DNA from: Hoeflea sp. 108
GTDB lineage: Bacteria; Pseudomonadota; Alphaproteobacteria; Rhizobiales; Rhizobiaceae
Assembly (NCBI RefSeq): GCF_000372965.1
Contig: NZ_KB890024.1
Location: 5,048,304 to 5,112,303 of the forward strand
Reading direction: 5' to 3'
DNA length: 64,000 nt
Position 1 is the first letter of the stretch. Every line of letters starts with the position of its first letter. Below the pieces are notes generated by a model, which did not search any database, was not told where the DNA came from, and was given only the letters and a program-made list of their open reading frames with translations. This document shows, piece after piece, positions 42,963-52,860 of this stretch. Made by a program: the position numbers and the translations under genes.

Positions 42963-43054
42963 TTCTGCCATTCCTCCGAAGGTTCGACATAGAAATCCAT
43001 GTCGGCCCATAAAGAACATAACAAGAACAAATGCAAGGCAAGTTATTTGTGGTT

Positions 43055-43079
43055 GCAAAAAAACGGCCGCAAAAGCCGT
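43055..43079 (-). terminator. Intrinsic terminator downstream of folC
   Basis: ACGGC (43063-43067) and GCCGT (43075-43079) form a short stem. Read on the reverse strand it is followed by seven Ts. It lies 75 bases after the folC stop and would end the trp-accD-folC transcript. Confidence 0.7.
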
Positions 43080-43153
43080 CGTTCTATGACCGGCTTCTGC
43101 GAGAAAGGCATCTCACATGCTTATTGGTGAGGGGGCGACCGGGCTTTTGTCGC

Positions 43154-44485
43154 TCAGGTCGGCGGCGTTCCGTTTTCGGCCAGCACTTCGCCCACCAGAT
43201 AGAGCGAGCCGCCGATCAGGATACGCGGGGCCGGCTCGTCCTCGTCCCAGGTATCGCGCAGCAGCATCAGCGCATTGGCGACTGAACTCACCGGCTCGGC
43301 CGAAAGCCCGGCCTCCGAGGCGCGCACCGCCAGTTCTTCATTGGGGACGCCGCTTTCGCTCATCCGCACCGGCACGGTGTAGACATGCCGCGCCATGCCG
43401 TGGAACGGCTTGAAATAGCCGGTCTGGTCCTTGGTGTTGATCATTCCGGAGATCAGGAACAGCGGCCGCTGCACCTTTTCTTCCTGCTCGGTCAGCGCCT
43501 CTGCGATCACGGTGCCGGCGCCGGGATTGTGGCCGCCATCGATCCACACTTCCGAACCCTTCGGCGCAAGATCGGTCAGCTCACCCTGCGGCAGGCGCTG
43601 CATCCGGCCGGGCCAGGTCACCGAGGCCATCGCCTTGTCGGCGATGCGGTCGTCGACCGGAAAACCCGCTGCCTTCACCGCCGCGATCGCCGCGGCAGCA
43701 TTGGCATACTGGTGTCGGCCGGGCAGGCGCGGCGGCACGAGATCCATCAGCCCGGTCGGGTCCTGGAAGATCATCCGGCCGTTTTCCTCGAAGGCGAGGA
43801 AGTCCTGGCCGTAGACCTCGAGCGGGCAATTCAGCCGCTCGGCGGTGTCGATCAGCACCTGCTGGGCGGCTTCGCTCTCCTGCGCGCCGACGATGACAGG
43901 GCAGCCGCGCTTGATGATGCCGGCCTTTTCGGCGGCGATGAGCTCCACCTTGTCGCCGAGATAGGCCTCATGATCCATCGACACCGGCATGATCACCGAC
44001 ACAGCCGGCCGCTTGATGACATTGGTCGCGTCGAAGCGGCCGCCGAGGCCGACCTCGATGATGCAGGCGTCGGCCGGATGTTCGGCAAACAACACGAAGG
44101 TGACGGCGGTCAGGATTTCGAAGACGGTGATCTTTTCGCCGCGATTGGCCTCGCCGACGCGACGTACCGCATCGGCCAGCACGTCGTCAGCCACCAGCTT
44201 GCCGCCGCCAGGTGCAGCGAGACGATAGCGCTCGTGCCAGTTCACCAGATGCGGCGAGGTGTGGACATGAACGAGCATGCCCTGCGCCTCGAGCAAGGCG
44301 CGCGAAAACGCCGCGCACGAGCCCTTGCCATTGGTCCCGGCGATATGGATCACCGGCGGGATATGGTCCTGGGGATTGCCGAGCCGCTCGAGCAACCGGG
44401 TGATGCGGTCGAGCGAAAGGTCAAAGCCCTTCGGGTGTAGCGCCAGAAGGCGCTCGATTTCGACATCGGCTTCGAGCGTGGTCAT
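43154..44485 (-). CDS. folC: Folylpolyglutamate/dihydrofolate synthase
   Basis: FolC joins glutamate to dihydropteroate and extends folate polyglutamates. The 443-residue protein has LSLDRITRLLERLGNPQ, the P-loop HIAGTNGKGSCAAF near residue 50, the folate loop SPHLVNWHERY, and the Mur-ligase core DHEAYLGDKVELIAAEKAGIIK, then the C-terminal ligase domain with WIDGGHNPGAG. The ATG at 44485 has a GGGGGGAA run 5 bases upstream; the frame extends six codons further. It follows accD by 36 bases, the last gene of the trpFBA-accD-folC cluster, an order common in Proteobacteria. Confidence 0.95.
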   Translation of the reverse strand: MTTLEADVEIERLLALHPKGFDLSLDRITRLLERLGNPQDHIPPVIHIAGTNGKGSCAAFSRALLEAQGMLVHVHTSPHLVNWHERYRLAAPGGGKLVADDVLADAVRRVGEANRGEKITVFEILTAVTFVLFAEHPADACIIEVGLGGRFDATNVIKRPAVSVIMPVSMDHEAYLGDKVELIAAEKAGIIKRGCPVIVGAQESEAAQQVLIDTAERLNCPLEVYGQDFLAFEENGRMIFQDPTGLMDLVPPRLPGRHQYANAAAAIAAVKAAGFPVDDRIADKAMASVTWPGRMQRLPQGELTDLAPKGSEVWIDGGHNPGAGTVIAEALTEQEEKVQRPLFLISGMINTKDQTGYFKPFHGMARHVYTVPVRMSESGVPNEELAVRASEAGLSAEPVSSVANALMLLRDTWDEDEPAPRILIGGSLYLVGEVLAENGTPPT

Positions 44486-44521
44486 GGCATTTCCCCCCGG
44501 CACTACGCGGCTGCGGTCAGA

Positions 44522-45445
44522 TCAGGCCTGCGGGCGGCGTTCCGGCACGGGTACGACAGGCGGCAGGATCTCAGCTTCGGCCGGCTTGGCCTCCGCCGGC
44601 GTCTTCATCAGAATCTTCAGCAGGTTGGCGACCGTCGACTTCATCTCCAGGCGCGACACCACCATGTCGACCATGCCGTGGTCCATCAGGTACTCGGAAC
44701 GCTGGAAGCCCTCGGGCAACTTCTCGCGGATGGTCTGCTCGATGACGCGCGGGCCGGCGAAGCCGATCAGCGCACCAGGTTCTGCGATATGCACGTCGCC
44801 CAGCATCGCATAGGAGGCGGTGACGCCACCTGTCGTCGGGTTGGTCAGCACCACGATGTAGGGCAGGCCGGCTTCCTTGAGCCGATCGACCGCGACCGTG
44901 GTACGCGGCAACTGCATCAGGGACAAAATACCTTCCTGCATGCGCGCTCCGCCGGAGGCAGCGAACAGGACCAGCGGACGCTTCTTTTCCAGCGCCACTT
45001 CGAAGGCGCGGATGATGGCGTCGCCTGCGGCCATGCCGAGCGAGCCGCCCATGAAGGCAAAGTCCTGCACGGTGACGACGACGGGCAGGCCCTCGATCTT
45101 GCCGGTACCCGACAGAATCGCGTCTTCCATGCCGGTCTTGGCCTTGGCGTCCTTCAGGCGGTCGACATAACGCTTCTCGTCGCGGAACTTCAGCGGGTCG
45201 GTGACGACTTTCGGATTCTCGATGGTGTCGTAGCGGCCGTCATCGAAGAAGAAGCGCAGCCTCTCCTTCGCCGAGATCTTCATGTGGTGGCCAGACGACG
45301 GGATGACGTACTGGTTTTCCTCGAGATCCTTGTGGAACACCATCTCGCCGCTCTCGGGATCCTTGATCCAGAGATTGTCGGGCATTTCCCGGCGGCCGAG
45401 CATCGAATTGATCTTCGGACGAACGAAGTTCGTGATCCAGTTCAT
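44522..45445 (-). CDS. accD: Acetyl-CoA carboxylase carboxyltransferase beta subunit
   Basis: AccD with AccA transfers carboxyl from biotin to acetyl-CoA, making malonyl-CoA for fatty acid synthesis. The 307-residue protein has the carboxyltransferase core: FMGGSLGMAAGDAIIRAFE, LFAASGGARMQEG, and the NPTTGGVTASYAMLGD oxyanion region. The N-terminal zinc-ribbon cysteines of E. coli AccD are missing; the four positions are Asp29, Ser32, Ile48 and Ser51. The rest of the motif frame (NLWIK..SGEM, VIPSSGHHM) is kept. This looks like lineage-specific loss of zinc binding. The C-terminal tail is Ala/Pro-rich. Confidence 0.95.
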   Translation of the reverse strand: MNWITNFVRPKINSMLGRREMPDNLWIKDPESGEMVFHKDLEENQYVIPSSGHHMKISAKERLRFFFDDGRYDTIENPKVVTDPLKFRDEKRYVDRLKDAKAKTGMEDAILSGTGKIEGLPVVVTVQDFAFMGGSLGMAAGDAIIRAFEVALEKKRPLVLFAASGGARMQEGILSLMQLPRTTVAVDRLKEAGLPYIVVLTNPTTGGVTASYAMLGDVHIAEPGALIGFAGPRVIEQTIREKLPEGFQRSEYLMDHGMVDMVVSRLEMKSTVANLLKILMKTPAEAKPAEAEILPPVVPVPERRPQA

Positions 45446-45481
45446 GGTTTTGGTCCTCTTCGACCCTAGGACATGGGATAT

Positions 45482-46324
45482 TTATTGGGCGGCAGCAAGG
45501 CGTGCGGCGCGAATGCCTTGGGACAAGCCATTGACCAGCGTCGCAACCGCCTCGGCCGGATCGGCCGTCTTCTCGCCCTTCGGCCCGATGACATTGGCCA
45601 CCGCATTGACGATGGCGGTGCCCACCACCACACCGTCGGCGGAGGCGCCGATGGTGCGCGCCTGCTCGGCGGTCTTGACGCCGAAGCCGACGCAGACGGG
45701 CAGGTCGGTGTGCGCCTTGATGCGCGCCACCGCCTCGGCAACCTTCGAGGTGTCGGCCAGCGCCGAGCCGGTGATGCCGGTCATCGACACGTAGTAGACG
45801 AAGCCTGACGTGTTCTGCAGCACCTTGGGCAGCCGCTTGTCGTCGGTGGTCGGCGTCGCGAGGCGAATGAAATTGATGCCTGCCTTGAGTGCGGGGATGC
45901 AGAGTTCGGCGTCCATCTCGGGCGGCAGGTCGACGACGATCAGGCCGTCGATGCCCGAGGCGACTGCATCTGCGAGGAAGCGGTCGACGCCGTAGATGTA
46001 GATAGGGTTGTAGTAGCCCATCATCACGATCGGGGTGTCGTTGTCGTCCTTGCGGAACTCGCGCGCCATCTCAAGCGTCCTGGCCAGCGTCTGGCCGGCC
46101 TTCAGCGCCCGCAGGCCGGCAGCCTGGATCGCCGGGCCGTCGGCCATCGGGTCGGAGAACGGCATGCCGAGCTCGATGATGTCGCTGCCGGCCTTGGGCA
46201 GCGCCTTCATGATCGAGAGCGACGTTTCATAGTCGGGGTCGCCGCCCATGAAATAGGTCACGAGTGCCGGGCGTCCCTCGGCTTTCAGCTTCGCCATGCG
46301 GCGGTCGATGCGGGTGGTCGTCAT
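45482..46324 (-). CDS. trpA: Tryptophan synthase alpha subunit
   Basis: TrpA splits indole-glycerol phosphate and channels indole to TrpB. The 280-residue barrel has the catalytic Glu in IIELGMPFSDPMADGP near residue 50, the catalytic Asp in LIVVDLPPEMD, SMTGITGSA, and the phosphate loop GFGVKTAEQA. The ATG at 46324 is two bases after the trpB stop, so translation is probably coupled. accD follows after 36 bases. Confidence 0.96.
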   Translation of the reverse strand: MTTTRIDRRMAKLKAEGRPALVTYFMGGDPDYETSLSIMKALPKAGSDIIELGMPFSDPMADGPAIQAAGLRALKAGQTLARTLEMAREFRKDDNDTPIVMMGYYNPIYIYGVDRFLADAVASGIDGLIVVDLPPEMDAELCIPALKAGINFIRLATPTTDDKRLPKVLQNTSGFVYYVSMTGITGSALADTSKVAEAVARIKAHTDLPVCVGFGVKTAEQARTIGASADGVVVGTAIVNAVANVIGPKGEKTADPAEAVATLVNGLSQGIRAARLAAAQ

Positions 46325-46326
46325 GT

Positions 46327-47547
<1,221 letters not shown>

Positions 47548-47576
47548 GGCCGATCTCCTTGCGGCTGGAGGCTCAC

Positions 47577-48236
47577 TCAAGCGGCGCTGTCTTCGCGCGC
47601 GGCCCGGACGGCCCTGAAGAAATTGTCGATCAGCGCCGCATCCTTGACGCCGGGCGCGCTTTCCACGCCCGAGGAAATGTCGATGCCGGGCGGGTTCGCA
47701 AGCCTGAGGGCGTCGCCGATATTGGCGGCGTTCAAGCCACCGGAAAGCATGTAATCGACGGAGGCGTCAAGGCCCGCAAGCAGCCGCCAGTCGAACGAAA
47801 CGCCATTGCCGCCGGGCAATTCGGAGCCGGCGGGCGGCTTGGCGTCGAAAAGCAGACGGTCGGCGACGCCGGCATAAGGCAGGATCGCCTCGAAATCCCT
47901 GGCCTCGCGAATGGAAAAGGCCTTCATCACGGGCAGGCCGTAGCGCGCCTTGACTTCGGCGACGCGCGCCGGCGTCTCCTTGCCGTGCAGCTGCAGCATG
48001 TCGGGCGCCACTGCCTCCACGATCTCGTCGAGGAAGGCATCGTCGGCGTCGACTGTGACCGCAACCGCCATGGCACGGCCTTTGGCTGCCTGGCGCAGCT
48101 GGCCGGCGAGTTCGGGCGAAACGTTGCGCGGGCTCTTGGCAAAGAAGATGAAGCCGACATGGCTCGCGCCATTGTCTAGCGCGGCGTCGAACGTTTCAGC
48201 GGTGCTGAGGCCGCAGATCTTGATGTCGAGTGCCAT
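47577..48236 (-). CDS. trpF: Phosphoribosylanthranilate isomerase
   Basis: TrpF isomerises phosphoribosylanthranilate in tryptophan synthesis. The 219-residue barrel has the catalytic Cys in DIKICGLSTAET (residues 4-15), the substrate loop FIFFAKSPRNVS, QLHGKETPARV, the catalytic Asp in LLFDAKPP, and LSGGLNAANIGDAL with GIDISSGVESAPGVKD. It is the first recognised gene of the leftward trpFBA cluster. A possible small gene overlaps its 5' end. Confidence 0.96.
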   Translation of the reverse strand: MALDIKICGLSTAETFDAALDNGASHVGFIFFAKSPRNVSPELAGQLRQAAKGRAMAVAVTVDADDAFLDEIVEAVAPDMLQLHGKETPARVAEVKARYGLPVMKAFSIREARDFEAILPYAGVADRLLFDAKPPAGSELPGGNGVSFDWRLLAGLDASVDYMLSGGLNAANIGDALRLANPPGIDISSGVESAPGVKDAALIDNFFRAVRAAREDSAA

Positions 48237-48433
48237 GGGCCGGGATTGGCACGAAACGGCGGCGGAGTCGAGAAAAGCTTGCGAAACGCAAGCGCCAGCC
48301 AGCGGCGTACGGCACCGGGAAATCCGGAAATGGCCTTCCGACGCTCATTCACGGCAATCGCCCGGAAACGATCGTAGTCGATCGGGCCGGAAGATGACGG
48401 ACTGGCCGTCGGCAGGTCGTGGTCTGAAGACAT
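48176..48433 (-). CDS. Possible small hypothetical protein overlapping trpF
   Basis: An 85-codon frame starts with ATG at 48433, with a GAGG site 8 bases upstream. The middle part (IDYDRFRAIAVNERRKAISGF, then VRRWLALAFRKL) looks protein-like, and its codons end mostly in G or C like true genes here. The last 20 codons overlap the trpF start in another phase, which is unusual for this operon style. I do not recognise a family. It could instead be the untranslated leader of trpF. Confidence 0.35.
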   Translation of the reverse strand: MSSDHDLPTASPSSSGPIDYDRFRAIAVNERRKAISGFPGAVRRWLALAFRKLFSTPPPFRANPGPWHSTSRSAASAPLKRSTPR

Positions 48434-48531
48434 GGCAGGTCCTCGGTGAAGCCATGCCAAGGGATTATCAGTTACTATGGCTGACATAATTAGCTAGTTT
48501 GGCGATGCATTCATGATCTGGAATCACGAAT

Positions 48532-49434
48532 ATGGCGTCATCTGAGGACATGAAGGCCTTTGTGCGAGTCGTCGATCTCGGCTCCTTCGCCAGGGCAGCC
48601 GAGGACCTGCGCCTCACACCATCGGCTTTGTCAAGGCTGATGTCGCGGCTTGAGGATCGGCTAGGCGTCCGGCTGTTGACGCGCACGACGCGCCGGCTGG
48701 CGCTGACTTCGGAAGGGTCTTTGTTTTTGGAGCGGGCCCGCGAGGTGCTCGAACTCATCGATCTGGCCGAGGCCGACGTTTCATCGGCGCGGGCGAAGCC
48801 CAAAGGCCTGCTGCGCGTCAATTCCAGCACCGGCTTCGCCAGGCAAACCCTGCTGCATGCGGTGCCCGAGTTCCTCAGCCACTATCCCGAGGTTTCGGTC
48901 GACCTGACCCTGACCGACCGCCTCATCGATCCTGTCACCGAACAGGTCGATGTGGTTATCCGCGGCAGTCCGACGTCAGGCTCGGAGATGGTGTCGCGGC
49001 ATCTGGCCGAAGGACGCCGCCTGATCTGTGCGGCACCCTCCTATTTGACCCGCGCCGGTACGCCGCACTCCGCGGCCGAACTCGCCGGACACAATTGCAT
49101 TCGACTCTCGGGCCAGTCGGCGGCGACCACCTGGCCTCTGGCGAGCGACGATGGCGTCGTCCGCTTCCAGCCGTCAGGCAACTTCACTTGTGACAATGTC
49201 GGCATGCTGTTCGACGTCGCCGTCGAAGGCCACGGCATCGTGCGTCTCGCCGACTTCGTCGTTGGCCAGGCGGTGCGCGAGGGGCGGCTGGTCGAGATCC
49301 TTGCCGACATCAACCGCTCCGACCCGATCTCGCTCTGGGCGCTCATGCCCAAGGGGCGCTTCCGCGTGCCGCGGGTGCAGGCGTTTCTGGATTTCATGGA
49401 GGAGTGGTTGGGAGCGAATAGGGATAGTGAGTAG
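48532..49434 (+). CDS. LysR-family transcriptional regulator
   Basis: The 300-residue protein has the LysR winged helix-turn-helix at residues 1-65 (FVRVVDLGSFARAAEDLRLTPSALSRLMSRLE) and a periplasmic-binding-protein-like effector domain from about 90 to 295. It belongs to the subgroup with RLLTRTTRRLALTSEG. It is divergent from the trp cluster, but the usual TrpI regulator works on trpBA, and I see no evidence that this gene controls the trp genes here. Its last five codons (NRDSE) are encoded by a repeat arm at 49414-49436, so the C-terminus has been reshaped. Confidence 0.9.
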   Translation: MASSEDMKAFVRVVDLGSFARAAEDLRLTPSALSRLMSRLEDRLGVRLLTRTTRRLALTSEGSLFLERAREVLELIDLAEADVSSARAKPKGLLRVNSSTGFARQTLLHAVPEFLSHYPEVSVDLTLTDRLIDPVTEQVDVVIRGSPTSGSEMVSRHLAEGRRLICAAPSYLTRAGTPHSAAELAGHNCIRLSGQSAATTWPLASDDGVVRFQPSGNFTCDNVGMLFDVAVEGHGIVRLADFVVGQAVREGRLVEILADINRSDPISLWALMPKGRFRVPRVQAFLDFMEEWLGANRDSE

Positions 49435-49532
49435 TGAGTAGAAAAAAGCCGAGTTGGGGAACAGTGCCTCAGTGGGCGAAACCGCGCGGCGGGCACGGCC
49501 CCACTACTCACTATTTGCCATTCCCTATTCGC
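49414..49532. repeat. Long inverted repeat with TAGTGAG heptamers between convergent genes
   Basis: The left arm GCGAATAGGGA (49414-49424) plus TAGTGAGTAGTG (49425-49436) matches the reverse complement of the right arm, CACTACTCACTA (49502-49513) and TCCCTATTCGC (49522-49532), with 8 extra bases in the right arm. The central 65 bases are unique. The left arm codes the end of the LysR gene and the right arm abuts the stop codon of the metallopeptidase gene. GAATAGG- and TAGTGAG-type heptamer strings are, from memory, common in Mesorhizobium intergenic DNA. Confidence 0.8.
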
Positions 49533-50285
49533 TTATTCAAACACGATCGCCTGCAGCGCTCCGCCATTGCGCTTGAGCCAGGCCTTACAGCGCTCGGTGT
49601 CGGGGCAGAGTTCTTCGCACAGCTTCCAGAATTTCGGGCCATGGTTCATCTCGCGCAGATGCGCGACCTCGTGGGCGACGAGGTAGTTGATGACGGGTGT
49701 CGGCGCCATCATGATGCGCCACGAGAATGACAGCACCCCGTCAGAGGTGCAGGAGCCCCAGCGGCTGGTCGTGTCGCGGAAGCGGATCGCCTTGGCGCGG
49801 CGGCCGGCTGCCTCGCAATGCCTGGCCACCATCGCTTCGATGTCGCGCTTGGCCTCGCGCTTGAGGAAATCGGCGACGCGGCGCGGCAGGTGCGCCCGGT
49901 CGCCATGGACGACAAGTGTCGGGCCGCTTTCGTCCTCGCCCAGCCGCACCGTGCCGCGTGTCCCGCCCTCATGGACGATGAGATGCGGCACCCCGCGGAC
50001 CGGGATCTTGATGCCTGGGCGCACCTGTGGTCGGTCCGGCACCTTGGCGAGCCGCTGTTCGAGCCAGCCCTGGTGACGGTCGAGGAAACGGTCGACTTCG
50101 CCCTGGCGCAGGCCGGGTGGCACGGTGATGCGCAGGCCGCGGCCGCCGGCATCGATGCGCAGCGTCAGCCGCCGCGCCCGGTCGTTCTCGACGATGCGCA
50201 GCGGCAGCGTCCGGCCGGCCACGACGTGCTCGCGCTCCTGCACGGGAGCCGGCTCGCGGAGCTTTCTCAGGAAACCGAAGGGCAT
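49533..50285 (-). CDS. YgjP-like M48/SprT-type metallopeptidase domain protein
   Basis: The 250-residue protein belongs to the YgjP (DUF45) group. The zinc site is VAHEVAHLREMNHGPKFW with the HExxH core (His, Glu, His) and a third His in NHGPKFW, near residue 210. RFRDTTSRWGSCTSDGVLSFSWR is a family hallmark. The N-terminal part (about 1-100) carries the LRIVENDRARRLTLRID strand pattern. E. coli YgjP has no well-settled role. It is convergent with the LysR gene across the heptamer repeat. Confidence 0.9.
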   Translation of the reverse strand: MPFGFLRKLREPAPVQEREHVVAGRTLPLRIVENDRARRLTLRIDAGGRGLRITVPPGLRQGEVDRFLDRHQGWLEQRLAKVPDRPQVRPGIKIPVRGVPHLIVHEGGTRGTVRLGEDESGPTLVVHGDRAHLPRRVADFLKREAKRDIEAMVARHCEAAGRRAKAIRFRDTTSRWGSCTSDGVLSFSWRIMMAPTPVINYLVAHEVAHLREMNHGPKFWKLCEELCPDTERCKAWLKRNGGALQAIVFE

Positions 50286-50322
50286 GGGCGGGACAATAGG
50301 TGATTCGGGGCGGAATTTGAGG

Positions 50323-50355
50323 AAACAAAAACGGCGCCGCTCGTTGCGGCGCCGT
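50323..50355 (-). terminator. Intrinsic terminator of the DUF2852 gene
   Basis: ACGGCGCCGC (50331-50340) and GCGGCGCCGT (50346-50355) form a perfect 10-bp stem with a 5-base loop. On the reverse strand it is followed by TTTTGTTT. It lies 23 bases after the DUF2852 stop. Confidence 0.88.
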
Positions 50356-50378
50356 GTCGTGCAGGCGAGGTTCTGGCC

Positions 50379-50819
50379 TCAGTCGTCAAGCAGGCCGGAC
50401 TTGCCGCCCTTCTTGGGCGTGACCGTGGGCGCGGTCGGCTTGTGGCGGTTGGCCATGAAGCGGTCGAAGTCGTCCTGGTCCTTGGCCCGGCGCAGTTCGC
50501 GGGCATAGGCGTCGAACTCGTCGCGCATCTCGTCGAGCTTGCGGCGCTCTTCATTGAGGCGCTCGAGTTCCTTCTCGCGCCAGTCGTCGAAGGCGACGTT
50601 GCCGGTCTGGGCGCTGGCCCGGTAGGAAGCCTTGCGGCAGCCGGCGAAGATGCCGTCCGTCGCACGGTTGACGTCGCGCTTGAAACCGTCAAGCCGGTCG
50701 CCCCAGATGATGTAGGCAAGCATGGCGAGGCCGAGCGGCCAGAACACCATGAAGCCGATCACCATCAGCGCGATGGTTGCCGGCGTCCAGGCCGGGCGGA
50801 TCAGTGCAGTCGTGTTCAT
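50379..50819 (-). CDS. DUF2852 family membrane protein
   Basis: The 146-residue protein has one hydrophobic segment (ATIALMVIGFMVFWPLGLAMLAYIIWGDR, about residues 14-41), then a long charged helical region rich in Glu, Arg and Lys (WREKELERLNEERRKLDEMRDEF, about 80-103) that probably forms a coiled coil, and a basic tail. This is the DUF2852 pattern. Members are typical of Hyphomicrobiales and of unknown function. It has its own terminator and is 120 bases downstream of benE in the same direction. Confidence 0.85.
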   Translation of the reverse strand: MNTTALIRPAWTPATIALMVIGFMVFWPLGLAMLAYIIWGDRLDGFKRDVNRATDGIFAGCRKASYRASAQTGNVAFDDWREKELERLNEERRKLDEMRDEFDAYARELRRAKDQDDFDRFMANRHKPTAPTVTPKKGGKSGLLDD

Positions 50820-50939
50820 AGTAAATTGCCGTTCCTTTGTTCGAGGCAGCCGGAGAAAAAGCTGCTCTTATCGACATGGGAAAGCAAAAATGGCGATTCA
50901 AGACGGCGCCCGCCAAAACCGGACAAGGCCCTGCGAATC

Positions 50940-52082
50940 CTAGCCTTTTTTGAAGTTCTCGAGCACGAGCACGACAAGGCCTGCAACCAGCCCCCAGAAG
51001 GCAGAGCCGACACCGACCAGCGTCAGCCCGGAGGCGGTGACCACAAACGCGATCGTGGCTGCCATGCGGTGATGGTCGTCCTTGAGCGCAATCGCCAGTG
51101 CATTTGCAAGCGACGACACCAGCCCGAGGCCCGCCACCAGCACGATCAGGCTCGGCGGGAGCACGGCGAACACTGCCACCAGCGATGCGCCGAACGCGGC
51201 GAACACCAGATAGGCGAGCGCGTAGAACGGCCCCGTCTTCCAGCGCTCCTTCATGTCGGGATGCACGTCGGGGCCGGTGCAGATCGCCGCGGAGATCGCG
51301 GCAAGGTTGGTGGTCGAAGCACCGAAGGGCGCCGACAACACGGAAAAGAGCCCCGTGACGCCAATCAGCGGGCCGGGCTCAGGATGGTAGCCGGCAGCGC
51401 GCAGCACGGCCAGACCCGACAGGTTCTGCGAGGCCATGGTGACGAGATAGAGCGGCAGCGCCAGGCCGATCGTTGCGGTCAGCGTGAATTCGGGCGCAAT
51501 CAGCGTCAGCGTCGAAAGCTCCGGCACGGGCAGGGTGCCGACGCGTCCGGTGAGGAAGGCGGCCAATCCGCCGCCGACCAGCACCACCAGCACCGACAGC
51601 GCCGGATTGTAGAGCCGGACCAGGAAGAACGCGCCGATCAACGGCAGGATCAGCCACGGATCGGTTGGCACGGCCTTGGCCGCGTTGATGGCGAAGGTGA
51701 CGACGATGCCGGCGAGCATGCCTGAGGCGACGGAAGCCGGGATGCGCGAGATCAGCTGCGTCAGCGGCTTGATCAGCCCGGTCAGCACCAGAAGCACACC
51801 GGCGATCAGGAAGGCGCCGACGGCCTCGTTGATGGTGAAGCCACTGCTGGCGGCAATCAGCGCCGCTCCCGGCGTCGACCATGCCGAGATGACGGGCATC
51901 CTGGTCCGCCACGATAGCCAGGCCGTCTCGAAGGCCATGGCAAGGCAGATGGCGGTGACCCAGCTAGCGGTCTGAATCTGGGTAGCGCCCACCGCGTTTG
52001 CGGCTGCGACGATGATCGCGAGTGTGCTGCCGAAGCCGACGATGGCCGCGACGAAGGCCGAGATCGGGATCGAGATGCGCAT
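50940..52082 (-). CDS. benE: BenE family benzoate/H+ symporter-like transporter
   Basis: The 380-residue protein has about twelve hydrophobic segments and the BenE features SAWSTPGAALIAASSGFTINEAVGAF and ASQNLSGLAVLRAAGYHP, then GLFSVLSAPFGASTTNLAAISAAICTGPDVHPD. BenE of Acinetobacter is linked to benzoate uptake. No benzoate degradation genes lie nearby, so the substrate is uncertain. It starts four bases before the hydrolase stop, so the two may be co-transcribed. Confidence 0.88.
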   Translation of the reverse strand: MRISIPISAFVAAIVGFGSTLAIIVAAANAVGATQIQTASWVTAICLAMAFETAWLSWRTRMPVISAWSTPGAALIAASSGFTINEAVGAFLIAGVLLVLTGLIKPLTQLISRIPASVASGMLAGIVVTFAINAAKAVPTDPWLILPLIGAFFLVRLYNPALSVLVVLVGGGLAAFLTGRVGTLPVPELSTLTLIAPEFTLTATIGLALPLYLVTMASQNLSGLAVLRAAGYHPEPGPLIGVTGLFSVLSAPFGASTTNLAAISAAICTGPDVHPDMKERWKTGPFYALAYLVFAAFGASLVAVFAVLPPSLIVLVAGLGLVSSLANALAIALKDDHHRMAATIAFVVTASGLTLVGVGSAFWGLVAGLVVLVLENFKKG

Positions 52083-52086
52083 CGGC

Positions 52087-52860
52087 TCAGCCTGCCCGCC
52101 CGATCATTTCACCGACGGCGCGGGTCATCAGCTCGAGGTCCTCCGGTCGCGACAACCGATGGTCGCCGTTCGGCACCAGCGACAGCGTCGCATCGTCGGC
52201 GGGCAGGAGGCTCATGAGCTTCAGCGCGTGGCTGGACGGCACGTCGGGGTCGGCCAGGCCCTGGATGATATGGACAGGACAATGCGTGTGGATCGGCCCC
52301 GACATGACGAGGTTCTTGCGCCCGTCCTCGATCAGCGCGCGGGTGTAGATGTAGGGCTCGGGCGAATACTCCGATGGCTCCTCGAAATAGCCCTTCTCGG
52401 CCAGGTCCCGGCGCTGCGCCTCGGTCAATTCCGGCTCGACCAGCTCGGCGGTAAAATCCGGCGCCGGCGCAAGCAGCACCAGCCCGGCGATCCGGTCACC
52501 CTCGCCCGACTTGTTGAGCTCGGCATTCATCCTGAGCGCGATCCACGCGCCCATCGACGAGCCGACAAGAACCTGCGGCCCTGTCGTGAACTGGCGGAAC
52601 ACTGCGAGGCTCTCGGCCAGCCATCTGGAGATCGTGCCGTCGGCAAACGCGCCGCCAGATTCGCCATGGCCGGAATAGTCGTGGCGCAGGAAGGCGCGGC
52701 CTTCGCCAGCAGCCCAGCCGGCCAGCGTCTCGGCCTTGGTGCCCAGCATGTCCGACTTGTAACCGCCGAGCCACACGATGCCGGGTGCTGTCCCCTCGAT
52801 ATGCCGCAAGGCAATGCTGATGTTGTCCACCTCGATGAAGTCCGGCGCGCCTGCGGTCAT
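52087..52860 (-). CDS. Alpha/beta-hydrolase
   Basis: The 257-residue protein has an alpha/beta-hydrolase core: VWLGGYKSDMLGTKA near residue 30, RHDYSGHGESGG, the nucleophile elbow VLVGSSMGAWIAL with Ser near residue 101, the acid in IIQGLADPDVP, and the base in NGDHRLSRPEDL. The catalytic triad is therefore complete. It resembles the ABHD10-type thioesterase group. Its substrate is unknown. The start is the ATG at 52860; infC lies divergent 201 bases away. Confidence 0.88.
   Translation of the reverse strand: MTAGAPDFIEVDNISIALRHIEGTAPGIVWLGGYKSDMLGTKAETLAGWAAGEGRAFLRHDYSGHGESGGAFADGTISRWLAESLAVFRQFTTGPQVLVGSSMGAWIALRMNAELNKSGEGDRIAGLVLLAPAPDFTAELVEPELTEAQRRDLAEKGYFEEPSEYSPEPYIYTRALIEDGRKNLVMSGPIHTHCPVHIIQGLADPDVPSSHALKLMSLLPADDATLSLVPNGDHRLSRPEDLELMTRAVGEMIGRAG

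Noticed and set aside
48176..48433. Trp leader peptide for attenuation
   Set aside because: The small frame upstream of trpF has no run of tryptophan codons and no terminator/antiterminator pair was visible.
49437..49501. CRISPR-like or integron-like array between LysR and YgjP genes
   Set aside because: There is only one inverted pair with a unique 65-base centre; no regular direct repeats or spacers.
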